A DNA stretch of 64,000 nt from Scandinavium sp051650185 (GTDB taxonomy: Bacteria > Pseudomonadota > Gammaproteobacteria > Enterobacterales > Enterobacteriaceae), in contig NZ_JBOFIN010000047.1 in NCBI RefSeq assembly GCF_051650185.1, forward strand, positions 11,673 through 75,672, in the 5' to 3' direction. The notes under the pieces are model-generated. The model was not told the origin of the DNA and searched no databases. It worked only from the letters and a program-made list of their open reading frames with translations. Positions 45,251-54,187 of this stretch are shown in pieces. The stretch's first letter is position 1, and every line of letters starts with the position of its first letter. The translations under genes were made by a program, and so were the position numbers.

Positions 45251-46345
45251 ATGGGGGCCTATCTGATTCGCCGACTGCTGCTGGTTATTCCGACGCTGTG
45301 GGCCATTATCACCATTAACTTTTTCATCGTGCAGATTGCGCCTGGCGGCCCGGTCGATCAGGCGATTGCGGCGATCGAGTTTGGTCAACCGGGCGCGATG
45401 CCGGGCAGTGGTTCCTCAGGCATGGGCGCAACACACGCCCGGACCGGCGTGGGCAATATCAGTGAGAGTCAGTATCGTGGCGGCCGCGGTCTTGATCCCG
45501 AAGTGATCGCCGAATTAACTCACCGCTACGGCTTCGATAAACCCATGCATGAACGCTATTTCAGGATGCTGTGGGACTATGTGCGTTTAGACTTTGGCGA
45601 CAGCCTGTTTCGCAGCGCATCGGTGTTACACCTGATTAAGCAAAGCCTCCCCGTGTCGATAACGCTGGGATTATGGAGCACGCTGATAATCTACCTGGTG
45701 TCGATTCCACTGGGGATACGCAAAGCCGTGCAGAACGGCAGTCGCTTCGATACCTGGAGCAGCGCGTTTATCATCGTGGGCTATGCCATTCCGGCCTTTC
45801 TGTTCGCCATTGTGCTGATTGTCCTGTTCGCTGGCGGCACGTATTACGACATCTTCCCACTGCGCGGGCTGGTTTCCCCTGATTTCGACACCCTGCCGTG
45901 GTACCAGAAGATAACCGACTATCTCTGGCATATCACATTGCCGGTGCTCGCCACGGTGATTGGGGGTTTTGCCGCCCTGACCATGCTGACCAAAAACTCG
46001 TTTCTCGATGAGGTTCGTAAACAGTATGTGGTGACCGCGCGGGCGAAAGGCGTCAGCGAGAAAAATATCCTCTGGCGGCATATCTTCCGCAACGCGATGC
46101 TTCTGGTGATAGCAGGGTTTCCCGCTACGTTCATCAGTATGTTTTTTACCGGTTCGCTGCTTATAGAAGTTATGTTTTCACTGAATGGACTTGGGCTTTT
46201 GGGCTATGAAGCGACCGTGTCCCGGGACTATCCCGTCATGTTCGGCACGCTCTATATCTTCTCTCTGATAGGCCTGCTGCTGAATATTGTCAGCGACATC
46301 ACTTACACGCTGGTCGATCCGCGCATCGATTTTGAGGGACGCTGA
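45251..46345 (+). CDS. yejB: Peptide ABC transporter permease YejB
   Basis: A 364-residue permease with six membrane segments (DppB-like). The EAA-loop is visible as KQYVVTARAKGVSEKNILWRHIF. Nine bases after yejA; the TGA stop overlaps the yejE ATG. Confidence 0.95.
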   Translation: MGAYLIRRLLLVIPTLWAIITINFFIVQIAPGGPVDQAIAAIEFGQPGAMPGSGSSGMGATHARTGVGNISESQYRGGRGLDPEVIAELTHRYGFDKPMHERYFRMLWDYVRLDFGDSLFRSASVLHLIKQSLPVSITLGLWSTLIIYLVSIPLGIRKAVQNGSRFDTWSSAFIIVGYAIPAFLFAIVLIVLFAGGTYYDIFPLRGLVSPDFDTLPWYQKITDYLWHITLPVLATVIGGFAALTMLTKNSFLDEVRKQYVVTARAKGVSEKNILWRHIFRNAMLLVIAGFPATFISMFFTGSLLIEVMFSLNGLGLLGYEATVSRDYPVMFGTLYIFSLIGLLLNIVSDITYTLVDPRIDFEGR

Positions 46346-47370
46346 TGCCACGTTTAAATGCCGTCAATCAGGCCCGATGGGCGCGTTTTCGTCATAACCG
46401 ACGCGGCTTTTGGTCGCTGATCCTGTTTCTTGTTATTTTTGTCTGTAGTCTCTGCTCGGAGTTGATCGCCAACGATCGCCCGCTTATCGTCGAGTATCAC
46501 GGCGAGATCTACTTCCCGGCGCTGAAAACCTACAGCGAAAAGGAATTTGGCGGCCAGTTTGCTACGGCGGCGGATTATCAGGACCCCTGGTTGCAAAAAC
46601 AGCTGAGCGATCACGGCCGCGTGCTGTGGGCACCGATCCGTTTTGGCGCAACTTCAATTAACTTCGCCACCGCTCGTCCCTTCCCTTCTCCGCCTTCCGC
46701 ACAAAACTGGCTGGGCACCGATGCAAACGGCGGCGACGTGCTGGCGCGCATTCTTTATGGCACCCGCATTTCTCTGCTGTTTGGCCTGATGCTGACGCTG
46801 TGTTCCAGCGTGATGGGGGTGCTGGCGGGCGCCGTACAGGGCTATTACGGCGGGAAAATTGATTTATGGGGTCAACGCTTTATCGAAGTGTGGTCGGGGA
46901 TGCCGACACTGTTTTTAATCATTCTGCTTTCAAGCGTGGTGCAGCCTAACTTCTGGTGGCTACTGGCCATCACCGTCCTTTTTGGCTGGATGACCCTCGT
47001 GGGCGTGGTTCGCGCGGAATTTTTGCGTACCCGTAATTTTGACTACATCCGTGCGGCTCAGGCTTTGGGCGTCAGCGACCGGGCGATTATTTTCCGCCAT
47101 ATGCTGCCTAACGCGATGGTCGCCACGCTAACCTTCCTGCCGTTTATTCTTTGCAGCTCGATAACCACTCTCACCTCGCTGGATTTTCTCGGCTTTGGTT
47201 TGCCACTGGGTTCACCCTCGCTCGGTGAACTGTTGCTGCAAGGGAAAAACAATTTACAGGCACCGTGGTTAGGGATCACCGCCTTCGTCTCCGTCGCCCT
47301 TTTGCTGTCGCTGCTGATCTTCATTGGTGAAGCCGTGCGCGACGCCTTTGACCCCGGTAAGGCGGTTTAA
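46345..47370 (+). CDS. yejE: Peptide ABC transporter permease YejE
   Basis: A 341-residue DppC-like permease; starts by translational coupling (TGATG) with yejB. LGTDANGGDVLARILYGTR and the EAA-loop RAAQALGVSDRAIIFRHMLPNA are characteristic. One base separates it from yejF. Confidence 0.95.
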   Translation: MPRLNAVNQARWARFRHNRRGFWSLILFLVIFVCSLCSELIANDRPLIVEYHGEIYFPALKTYSEKEFGGQFATAADYQDPWLQKQLSDHGRVLWAPIRFGATSINFATARPFPSPPSAQNWLGTDANGGDVLARILYGTRISLLFGLMLTLCSSVMGVLAGAVQGYYGGKIDLWGQRFIEVWSGMPTLFLIILLSSVVQPNFWWLLAITVLFGWMTLVGVVRAEFLRTRNFDYIRAAQALGVSDRAIIFRHMLPNAMVATLTFLPFILCSSITTLTSLDFLGFGLPLGSPSLGELLLQGKNNLQAPWLGITAFVSVALLLSLLIFIGEAVRDAFDPGKAV

Positions 47371-47371
47371 T

Positions 47372-48898
47372 ATGACGCAACATCTATTAGCCATCGACAA
47401 TCTTTCGATAGCCTTCACCGCCAGAGGCGAGGCTCGCACGGTGGTGAGTGAACTGTCGTTGAACATCGAGGCCGGAGAAACGCTGGCGCTGGTCGGTGAA
47501 TCCGGATCGGGCAAAAGTGTTTCCGCGCTTTCCATTTTGCGCCTGTTGCCTGAGCCGCCTGTCAGTTATCCCACCGGCGATATTTGCTTCCACGGCGAAA
47601 CCCTGTTGCATGCTGATGAGCGTATGCTCCGAAGCGTGCGTGGCAATCGCATCGCGATGATTTTTCAGGAGCCCATGGTTTCCCTGAATCCGCTGCATAC
47701 GCTGGAAAAACAGCTTTATGAAGTGCTGTCGATTCATCGCGGGATGCGTAAGGAAGCGGCTCGGGGCGAGATCTTAACCTGTCTGGATCGTGTGGGTATT
47801 CGCAACGCCCTACAGCGGTTGAATGATTATCCCCATCAGCTCTCAGGCGGCGAACGTCAACGCGTGATGATTGCCATGGCGCTGCTGACACGCCCGGAGC
47901 TGCTGATTGCCGATGAACCAACCACCGCGCTGGATGTCTCCGTGCAGGCGCAAATTCTGCAATTGCTGCGTGAACTTCGCAAAGAGCTGAACATGGGGCT
48001 GCTGTTCATCACCCATAACCTGAGCATTGTGCGCAAGCTGGCTGACAATGTCGCTGTGATGCAAAACGGGCGCTGTGTGGAACAGAGCTTCGCCCTGAAG
48101 CTGTTCTCTCACCCTCAGCACCCCTACACCATTAAGCTGCTGAACAGTGAGCCTGCCGGCGAACCTGTTCCCCTTCCGGTTGATAGCTCACCGTTGCTGG
48201 AAGTCGAAAACCTTAGCGTTGCCTTCCCGATTCGCAAAGGGCTGCTGCGGCGCACAGTGGCTGAAAACACCGTGGTCAACAACCTCTCTTTTACCTTGCG
48301 AACGGGTGAAACACTGGGGCTGGTTGGCGAATCGGGTTCAGGGAAAAGCACGACAGGCCTCGCGCTGTTGCGGCTGATTGCATCATCCGGGCAAATTACC
48401 TTTGCCGGGGAGCCCATCACGGGCCGCACGCGCAGGCAAATGCTGCCATTGCGTCACCGGATCCAGGTGGTGTTTCAGGACCCGAATTCGTCGCTCAATC
48501 CGCGTCTGAATGTGCTGCAAATTATTGAAGAAGGGCTACGCGTTCACCAACCGGCGCTTTCCAGCGAAGCGCGGGAAGCCGGAGTGATTAGCGTGATGAA
48601 AGAAGTGGGCCTTGATCCTGAGACTCGCTGGCGTTACCCGGCAGAGTTTTCAGGCGGCCAGCGCCAGCGTATTGCTATTGCCCGCGCGCTGATCCTCAAA
48701 CCGCAGCTTATCGTGCTCGACGAGCCGACATCCTCACTGGACAGAACCGTTCAGGCGCAAATTCTGGCGTTGCTGAAGTCTCTCCAGCAAAAGCATCAAC
48801 TGGCGTATATCTTTATCAGCCATGATCTGCACGTCGTGCGTTCACTGTGCCATCAGGTGATTGTGCTGCGTCAGGGGGGAGGTCGTCGAGCAAGGTGA
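47372..48898 (+). CDS. yejF: Peptide ABC transporter ATP-binding protein YejF, C-terminus frameshifted
   Basis: A tandem ABC ATPase: domain 1 with GESGSGKSV, LSGGERQ and LIADEPT; domain 2 with GESGSGKST, FSGGQRQ and IVLDEPT. It energises YejBE. The frame as read stops at 48898 (508 residues), ending RQGGGRRAR. E. coli YejF has 529 residues and continues RQGEVVEQG...; exactly that continuation appears in the next frame after a run of six G at 48874-48879. Removing one G restores a 529-residue protein ending at 48962. Both catalytic domains are complete; only about 27 C-terminal residues are lost. Likely sequencing error or recent mutation. Confidence 0.9.
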   Translation: MTQHLLAIDNLSIAFTARGEARTVVSELSLNIEAGETLALVGESGSGKSVSALSILRLLPEPPVSYPTGDICFHGETLLHADERMLRSVRGNRIAMIFQEPMVSLNPLHTLEKQLYEVLSIHRGMRKEAARGEILTCLDRVGIRNALQRLNDYPHQLSGGERQRVMIAMALLTRPELLIADEPTTALDVSVQAQILQLLRELRKELNMGLLFITHNLSIVRKLADNVAVMQNGRCVEQSFALKLFSHPQHPYTIKLLNSEPAGEPVPLPVDSSPLLEVENLSVAFPIRKGLLRRTVAENTVVNNLSFTLRTGETLGLVGESGSGKSTTGLALLRLIASSGQITFAGEPITGRTRRQMLPLRHRIQVVFQDPNSSLNPRLNVLQIIEEGLRVHQPALSSEAREAGVISVMKEVGLDPETRWRYPAEFSGGQRQRIAIARALILKPQLIVLDEPTSSLDRTVQAQILALLKSLQQKHQLAYIFISHDLHVVRSLCHQVIVLRQGGGRRAR

Positions 48899-48962
48899 GT
48901 GCCAGCATGTTTTTGACGAGCCTGCACACGAGTACACTCGCCAGCTGATTACCCTGAGCTGA
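48874..48962 (+). other. yejF: yejF frameshift site and out-of-frame 3' tail
   Basis: Six G in a row at 48874-48879; with five G the frame reads through GAG GTC GTC GAG CAA GGT to TGA at 48960-48962, matching the normal end of YejF (EVVEQG..., ...YTRQL). Confidence 0.85.
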
Positions 48963-48965
48963 AAA

Positions 48966-49310
48966 TCAGAAAGGATTGTTGCCTGAGAAAGGTTCTGCGA
49001 TAGCCACGCCGAAATTTTTCAGCCGACAGGTCGCGGCGAACTCATCCTGCATTTCAACAAACAGGCAGGGTTCACCTTCGCATTCCAGCACTGAGCTACG
49101 CACTTCGATATCGGTCAGCGCCTCGCTGAGTTTCTGCATGACGGGCCACGCGTTATCCCCTGCCGGGCTCAGCAATTTCAGCGCCACAAGGCTGTTATCA
49201 TCGGCGTCGCCGTTTTGCGGAATCGGTTCAACTCTGGAACCTGCAAAACCCTCGGACCAACGATAGCTCTGCGGCAGTCGATGTACGATAGAGAGCTGTA
49301 ATGTATTCAC
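48966..49310 (-). CDS. yejG: Conserved protein YejG
   Basis: A 114-residue soluble protein almost colinear with E. coli YejG (NTLQLSIVHRLPQSYRW ... LECEGEPCLFVEMQDEFAATCRLKNFGVAIAEPFS). Function not established. GTG start at 49310. Convergent with yejF, three bases from its restored stop. Confidence 0.92.
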   Translation of the reverse strand: MNTLQLSIVHRLPQSYRWSEGFAGSRVEPIPQNGDADDNSLVALKLLSPAGDNAWPVMQKLSEALTDIEVRSSVLECEGEPCLFVEMQDEFAATCRLKNFGVAIAEPFSGNNPF

Positions 49311-49643
49311 GTCTTTTTCCCCGGAAGCAAATGCCTCACAAATATTTCACATCCATATTAACACACTGTTTACAAAACGTCCTGCATCCTGAAAAGAAAA
49401 CGCTCACCTCCCTTTAAGGGGGAACTCACTCTTTTTGTCATCAGAATTCATGTCAGGATGCATAACGGCGCTATATGTACCCGTTTTTGTGATCTAACAC
49501 AATTTTTTTATCTACAACAGTGTGACTTTTTACACTAATTGATTTTACATAAAAGAAACATAGATGAGATGTACGAAACGATTAGCGGTTGATGTGCATC
49601 AAAAAAGGGGCGACATCGCCCCTTTCTTACGCCTGCGTTTTGC
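49311..49643. other. yejG-bcr intergenic region
   Basis: A 333-base AT-rich gap holding the yejG promoter region and, at its right end, the bcr terminator. A short hairpin CCCTT/AAGGG lies near 49412-49422. No gene or RNA recognised. Confidence 0.5.
49601..49625 (-). terminator. Intrinsic terminator downstream of bcr
   Basis: AAAGGGGCGA and TCGCCCCTTT arms with an A-run on the plus strand (T-run for bcr), 20 bases past the bcr stop. Confidence 0.8.
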
Positions 49644-50840
49644 TTAGTGCGAGGTTTTGCGGGGACGGCTGGCGTAGAAGTAGAAGAGAACGGAACTGGT
49701 GGCGCAGACGGCAATGGAAATCAGCATTGGCCAGGCTGTGGTAAACGTCGCCATCGACAGTAACGCAGCCACCAGCGCGCCAATTCCGAAGCGGAAGGTA
49801 CCCGCCAGGGATGACGCGGTCCCCGCCATGTGCGGGAACTCATCGAGAATAACCGCCATCGCGTTAGAAGAAACCATCGAGACGCAGCCGACAAAAGCGG
49901 CCACGCCTACCACCAACGACCAGAACCCCGCGCCCAGCAGCGCGGTGATCACCATCCATATGGCCATCGCAAACTGGATCCACAGGCCCGCGCGGAACAT
50001 GTTTATCGCCCCAACGCGGCGCACAAAGCGGCTATTGATGATGGTCATGATGAACAGGAACACGATGTTCAGTGCAAAGTAATAACCAAAGTGCTGCGGT
50101 GAAACGTGGTTCAGTTCGATATAGACAAACGGCCCGGCGCTGAGGAATGAGAACATCCCGGCAAAGCTGAAGCCGCTTGCCAGCATGTAGCTCAACACTC
50201 GCTTATGGCGGAACAGCGAGGCAAAGTTACCCATGGTGGTGCGGATGTGGAACTTCTGGCGGCGTTCAGGCGGCAACGTTTCATCAATGAAGAAATAGAT
50301 CATGGTCGACGCCAGCAGAGCAGCAATGGCGAGGATCCAGAAAATCGCATGCCAGCTAAACCACACCAGCACCGCGCCCCCGACCATCGGCGCCACCAGC
50401 GGCGCGATCGTCGTCACCAGCATGACGAAAGACATCATGCGGGAGAACTCTTCCTTCGGGTAGATATCGCGCATCAGGGCATTAATCACCACGCTCGCGG
50501 CGGCGGCCGCAAGGCCGTGGAAAAAGCGCATAACGATCAGATGGTCAATAGTTTGCGATAACGCACAGGCAACGGCTGCCCCAGCAAACACCAGGGTGCC
50601 GCCAAGGATAACCGGTTTACGCCCGATGCTGTCTGCCATTGGCCCGTACAGCAACTGCCCGAGAGCAAAGCCCAGAATATAAGTACTGAGGGTCATCTGA
50701 GCGCTGCCCGCAGGCACGCCAAACTGTGCAGAGATCACCGGCAGCGCCGGGAGATACATATCAATGGAGAGTGGCATCAGCATGGCCAACAGGCCAAGGA
50801 TGAAAACGATACCCAACGATGAGTGCTGCCTGGTGGTCAC
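49644..50840 (-). CDS. bcr: Bcr/CflA multidrug efflux MFS transporter
   Basis: A 398-residue twelve-segment drug/proton antiporter exporting bicyclomycin, sulfonamides and cysteine. Motifs: LPALPVISAQFGV, GPMADSIGRKPVILGG (motif A) and HGLAAAAASVVINALMRD. GTG start at 50840 behind AGGAG. Lies 15 bases after rsuA on the same strand, so probably cotranscribed. Confidence 0.95.
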   Translation of the reverse strand: MTTRQHSSLGIVFILGLLAMLMPLSIDMYLPALPVISAQFGVPAGSAQMTLSTYILGFALGQLLYGPMADSIGRKPVILGGTLVFAGAAVACALSQTIDHLIVMRFFHGLAAAAASVVINALMRDIYPKEEFSRMMSFVMLVTTIAPLVAPMVGGAVLVWFSWHAIFWILAIAALLASTMIYFFIDETLPPERRQKFHIRTTMGNFASLFRHKRVLSYMLASGFSFAGMFSFLSAGPFVYIELNHVSPQHFGYYFALNIVFLFIMTIINSRFVRRVGAINMFRAGLWIQFAMAIWMVITALLGAGFWSLVVGVAAFVGCVSMVSSNAMAVILDEFPHMAGTASSLAGTFRFGIGALVAALLSMATFTTAWPMLISIAVCATSSVLFYFYASRPRKTSH

Positions 50841-50855
50841 TGAGATACTCCTGGT

Positions 50856-51563
50856 TTAGCGCGGCGTCAGGCCGACACTGGCAATTTCATCTTCCGTAAG
50901 CGCGCGGTATTCCCCCGGCTCCAGACTGTCATCAAGCCTGATCTCACCAATACGTTCACGGTGCAGTCCGACAACGTGGTTACCCACTGCGGCAAACATA
51001 CGTTTCACCTGGTGATAGCGGCCTTCGCTGATGGTCAACCGGACTTCTGTCGGGGTGATCACTTCGAGCTGCGCAGGTTTGGTGAGATCTTTTTCATTAT
51101 GCAGTTGAACGCCATTCGTGAATTGTTCAGCTGTGTCATCGGCGACCGGAGATTCCAGCGTGACCAGATAAGTCTTCTCGCAATGGTGTCGTGGCGAGGT
51201 GATGCGGTGCGACCACTGACCGTCATCGGTCATCAGCACCAGCCCTGTGGTGTCGATATCCAGACGCCCTGCTGCATGCAGTTTGTGCGCTACGGGTTCA
51301 TCAAGGAAGTACAACACCGTCGGATGATCCGGGTCATCCGTAGAACACACATAACCCTGCGGTTTGTTCAGCATGAAGTAACGCGGGCCAGTTTGCTGTG
51401 CTAACGGGTTTCCGTCATATTCCACATCGTGTTCTGGCAGGATTTTGAACGCAGTGCTTTTGACAATCTCGCCGTCCACGGTAACGCGGCTGGCGCGGAT
51501 CTCGCGCCCGGCAATGGCACGGCTTACGCCGAGTTGCTGAGCGATAAACTTATCGAGTCGCAT
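50856..51563 (-). CDS. rsuA: 16S rRNA pseudouridine(516) synthase
   Basis: A 235-residue RsuA: N-terminal S4 domain (MRLDKFIAQQLGVSRAIAGREI) and catalytic domain with GRLDIDTTGLVLMTDDG (catalytic Asp) and EGRYHQVKRMFAAVGNHV. Four residues longer at the C-terminus than E. coli. Confidence 0.96.
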   Translation of the reverse strand: MRLDKFIAQQLGVSRAIAGREIRASRVTVDGEIVKSTAFKILPEHDVEYDGNPLAQQTGPRYFMLNKPQGYVCSTDDPDHPTVLYFLDEPVAHKLHAAGRLDIDTTGLVLMTDDGQWSHRITSPRHHCEKTYLVTLESPVADDTAEQFTNGVQLHNEKDLTKPAQLEVITPTEVRLTISEGRYHQVKRMFAAVGNHVVGLHRERIGEIRLDDSLEPGEYRALTEDEIASVGLTPR

Positions 51564-51712
51564 GAAGTATTTTTAGCCTGTAAGAGTGCGGGTATCGGGC
51601 CTGGCCCGATTAAAGAAGCAATATCAGCGTTCAAGTATAACGGCCCTGCTAAGCCACTCAAGCGAAAAGATTCGTGGCATACTATTTGCCTGTAAATAAT
51701 GACGCCGGAAAG

Positions 51713-53470
51713 ATGACCTTTACTCTTCGCCCCTATCAGCAGGAAGCGGTAGACGCTACCCTCGCCCACTTTCGCCAACATCAGCAGCCTGCGGTGATTG
51801 TTCTGCCCACGGGTGCAGGCAAAAGCCTGGTGATCGCCGAACTGGCGCGTCTTGCACGCGGCCGCGTGCTGGTGCTGGCTCACGTCAAAGAGCTTGTGGC
51901 ACAGAACCATGCGAAGTACCTCGCGTTAGGACTGGAAGCTGACATCTATGCGGCAGGCCTGAAACGTAAAGAGAGCCACGGGAAAGTGGTGTTTGGCAGC
52001 GTTCAGTCGGTGGCGCGTAACCTTGACCATTTCAGGGGTGAGTTTTCCCTGCTTATCGTCGATGAGTGTCACCGCATTAGCGATGACGACGACAGCCAGT
52101 ACCAGCAAATCCTGGCGCATCTGCGGCAGGTGAATCCTCACTTACGTCTTTTGGGATTAACCGCCACGCCGTTTCGTTTGGGCAAAGGCTGGATTTATCG
52201 CTTCCATTATCACGGCATGGTCCGCGGCGATGAAAAAGCGCTGTTCCGCGACTGCATCTATGAGCTGCCGCTGCGCTACATGATTAAGCATGGCTATCTG
52301 ACGCCGCCGGAACGGCTGGATATGCCGGTGGTGCAGTACGACTTCAGCCGTTTACAGGTACAAAGTAACGGCCTGTTTAGCGAGTCTGATCTTAATCGCG
52401 AGCTGAAAAAACAGCAGCGCGTAACGCCGCATATCATCAGCCAGATTGTTGAGTTTGCGCAGAATCGCAAAGGCGTGATGATTTTCGCTTCGACCGTCGA
52501 ACACGCCAAAGAAATCACCGGCCTGCTGCCTGCGAACGATGCCGCGTTGATTACTGGCGAAACACCCACACCTGAGCGCGATCGACTGATTGAAGAGTTT
52601 AAAGCGCAGAAATTTCGCTATCTGGTCAACGTGGCGGTGCTTACGACAGGTTTTGATGCACCACACGTTGATTTGATTGCTATCCTGCGCCCAACGGAAT
52701 CAGTGAGTCTTTACCAACAAATTGTTGGCCGCGGCCTGCGCCTCTCTCCCGGAAAAACCGACTGCCTGATTCTGGACTACGCAGGCAATCCACATGACCT
52801 TTTCGCCCCGGAAGTCGGGGCGCCAAAAGGCAAAAGTGACAACGTGCCAGTGCAGGTTTTTTGCCCTGCCTGCGGCTTTGCCAATACCTTCTGGGGGAAA
52901 ACCACGTCGGACGGCACGCTAATCGAACACTTCGGCCGTCGCTGTCAGGGCTGGCTGGAAGATGACGAAGGCCATCGTGAACAGTGCGATTTTCGTTTTC
53001 GGTTTAAAAACTGCCCGCAGTGCAATGCGGAGAACGACATTGCCGCTCGCCGCTGCCGGGAATGTGACACCGTGCTGGTCGACCCGGACGACATGCTGAA
53101 AGCCGCGCTGAAGCTGAAAGATGCCCTGGTATTGCGTTGCAGTGGCATGTCACTTCAGCATGGTGCGGATGAAAAAGGCCCATGGCTGAAAATCACCTAT
53201 TACGATGAAGACGGAGCTGATGTTAGTGAGCGCTTCCGCCTGCAAACACCCGCGCAGAAAACCGCCTTCGAACAGCTGTTTATCCGCCCACATACCCGTA
53301 CGCCCGGCATACCGCTGCGCTGGATAACCCCTGCCGACATCATTGCGCAGGAAGTTTTACTGCGGCACCCCGATTTTGTCGTCGCACGTAAGAAAGGCCA
53401 GTTCTGGCAAGTCCGGGAAAAAGTCTTTGATTATGAAGGCCGTTTTCGTCGGGCGAACGAAATGCGATAA
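51713..53470 (+). CDS. radD: DNA repair helicase-like protein RadD (YejH)
   Basis: A 585-residue superfamily 2 helicase. Motif I PTGAGKS, motif II DECH, motif III TATPFR, motif VI QIVGRGLRLS; a C-terminal zinc-finger region with CPACG, CPQCN and CRECD. RadD acts with RecA/SSB in crossover repair. Start at 51713 (MTFTLRPYQQ) follows GGAAAG; an earlier in-frame start at 51674 adds 13 unrelated residues. Confidence 0.96.
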   Translation: MTFTLRPYQQEAVDATLAHFRQHQQPAVIVLPTGAGKSLVIAELARLARGRVLVLAHVKELVAQNHAKYLALGLEADIYAAGLKRKESHGKVVFGSVQSVARNLDHFRGEFSLLIVDECHRISDDDDSQYQQILAHLRQVNPHLRLLGLTATPFRLGKGWIYRFHYHGMVRGDEKALFRDCIYELPLRYMIKHGYLTPPERLDMPVVQYDFSRLQVQSNGLFSESDLNRELKKQQRVTPHIISQIVEFAQNRKGVMIFASTVEHAKEITGLLPANDAALITGETPTPERDRLIEEFKAQKFRYLVNVAVLTTGFDAPHVDLIAILRPTESVSLYQQIVGRGLRLSPGKTDCLILDYAGNPHDLFAPEVGAPKGKSDNVPVQVFCPACGFANTFWGKTTSDGTLIEHFGRRCQGWLEDDEGHREQCDFRFRFKNCPQCNAENDIAARRCRECDTVLVDPDDMLKAALKLKDALVLRCSGMSLQHGADEKGPWLKITYYDEDGADVSERFRLQTPAQKTAFEQLFIRPHTRTPGIPLRWITPADIIAQEVLLRHPDFVVARKKGQFWQVREKVFDYEGRFRRANEMR

Positions 53471-53485
53471 TTTTTCGTTTTTTTT

Positions 53486-53513
53486 GCATCCGTTTTCCTT
53501 CCTCAATCGTATT
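53486..53513 (+). promoter_or_regulatory. Candidate ECF-type promoter of the fasciclin cassette
   Basis: GCATCC (53486-53491), 16 bases, CGTATT (53508-53513). This shape (a -35 with a CATCC-like core and a CGT-type -10 at 16-17 bases) is typical of ECF sigma promoters; a role for the cassette's own sigma factor is inference. Confidence 0.4.
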
Positions 53514-53565
53514 AACAAATGAGGGCACATCAGCCCCATCCAACATCTGAATGAGGGAAGTGAAA

Positions 53566-54126
53566 ATGAAACAATTCCTGCCAACTCTGCTTTTTTCTGC
53601 TCTGATCTTTAGCGGCGCCTCTCAGGCGGCAATGATGGATAACAACACCGTGATGGTCGGCGGCGCGGCCATGTATCCTTCTAAAAATATTGTGCAGAAT
53701 GCCGTGAATTCGAAAGATCACACCACGCTTGTGGCAGCAGTCAAAGCGGCCGGACTGGTGCCAACCCTTGAAGGGAGTGGGCCCTTTACCGTTTTTGCCC
53801 CCACCAATACCGCCTTCGAAAAACTTCCTCCAGGCACAGTGGACTCCCTGCTCAAACCTGAAAACAAACAAAAACTCACCAGCGTTCTGACCTATCACGT
53901 GGTCGCCGGGAAACTGGATATGAAAGCGCTGGAGAAAAAAATGAAAGCCGGTGGCGGCAAAGCAGAGCTGAAAACCGTCAATGGTGAATCACTGTGGGTG
54001 ATGGCGAATGGCCCTCATAATATTCAGCTTAAAGACGTGCGCGGCAATATTGCCAATATCACCACCTACGACGTGAATCAGAGCAATGGTGTGATTGACG
54101 TGATCGATACTGTGCTGATGCCATAA
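53566..54126 (+). CDS. Secreted fasciclin-domain protein
   Basis: A 186-residue exported protein: signal peptide (MKQFLPTLLFSALIFSGASQA) and one fasciclin (FAS1) domain with its H1/H2 motifs, VAAVKAAGLVPTLEGSGPFTVFAPTNTAFEKLP, and LTYHVVAGKLD, ending in NGVIDVIDTVLMP. FAS1 proteins mediate adhesion or ligand binding outside the membrane. ATG at 53566 with GGAAG ribosome site; an upstream ATG (53551) is less likely. Followed by an ECF sigma and anti-sigma gene. Inserted between radD and rplY, adjacent or nearly so in E. coli. Confidence 0.88.
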   Translation: MKQFLPTLLFSALIFSGASQAAMMDNNTVMVGGAAMYPSKNIVQNAVNSKDHTTLVAAVKAAGLVPTLEGSGPFTVFAPTNTAFEKLPPGTVDSLLKPENKQKLTSVLTYHVVAGKLDMKALEKKMKAGGGKAELKTVNGESLWVMANGPHNIQLKDVRGNIANITTYDVNQSNGVIDVIDTVLMP

Positions 54127-54143
54127 ACGGTTGCCTATACTGT

Positions 54144-54174
54144 GTGCAGTCACGCTTCGTGTGGCTGCACCTTT
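54144..54174 (+). terminator. Strong hairpin between the fasciclin and sigma genes (attenuator-like)
   Basis: Twelve paired bases with two G-U pairs: 54144-54155 with 54159-54170, loop TTC, followed by CTTTT. The short T-tract suggests partial termination, which could make the fasciclin gene far more expressed than the sigma factor behind it. Confidence 0.6.
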
Positions 54175-54187
54175 TACAGGGAATCGA

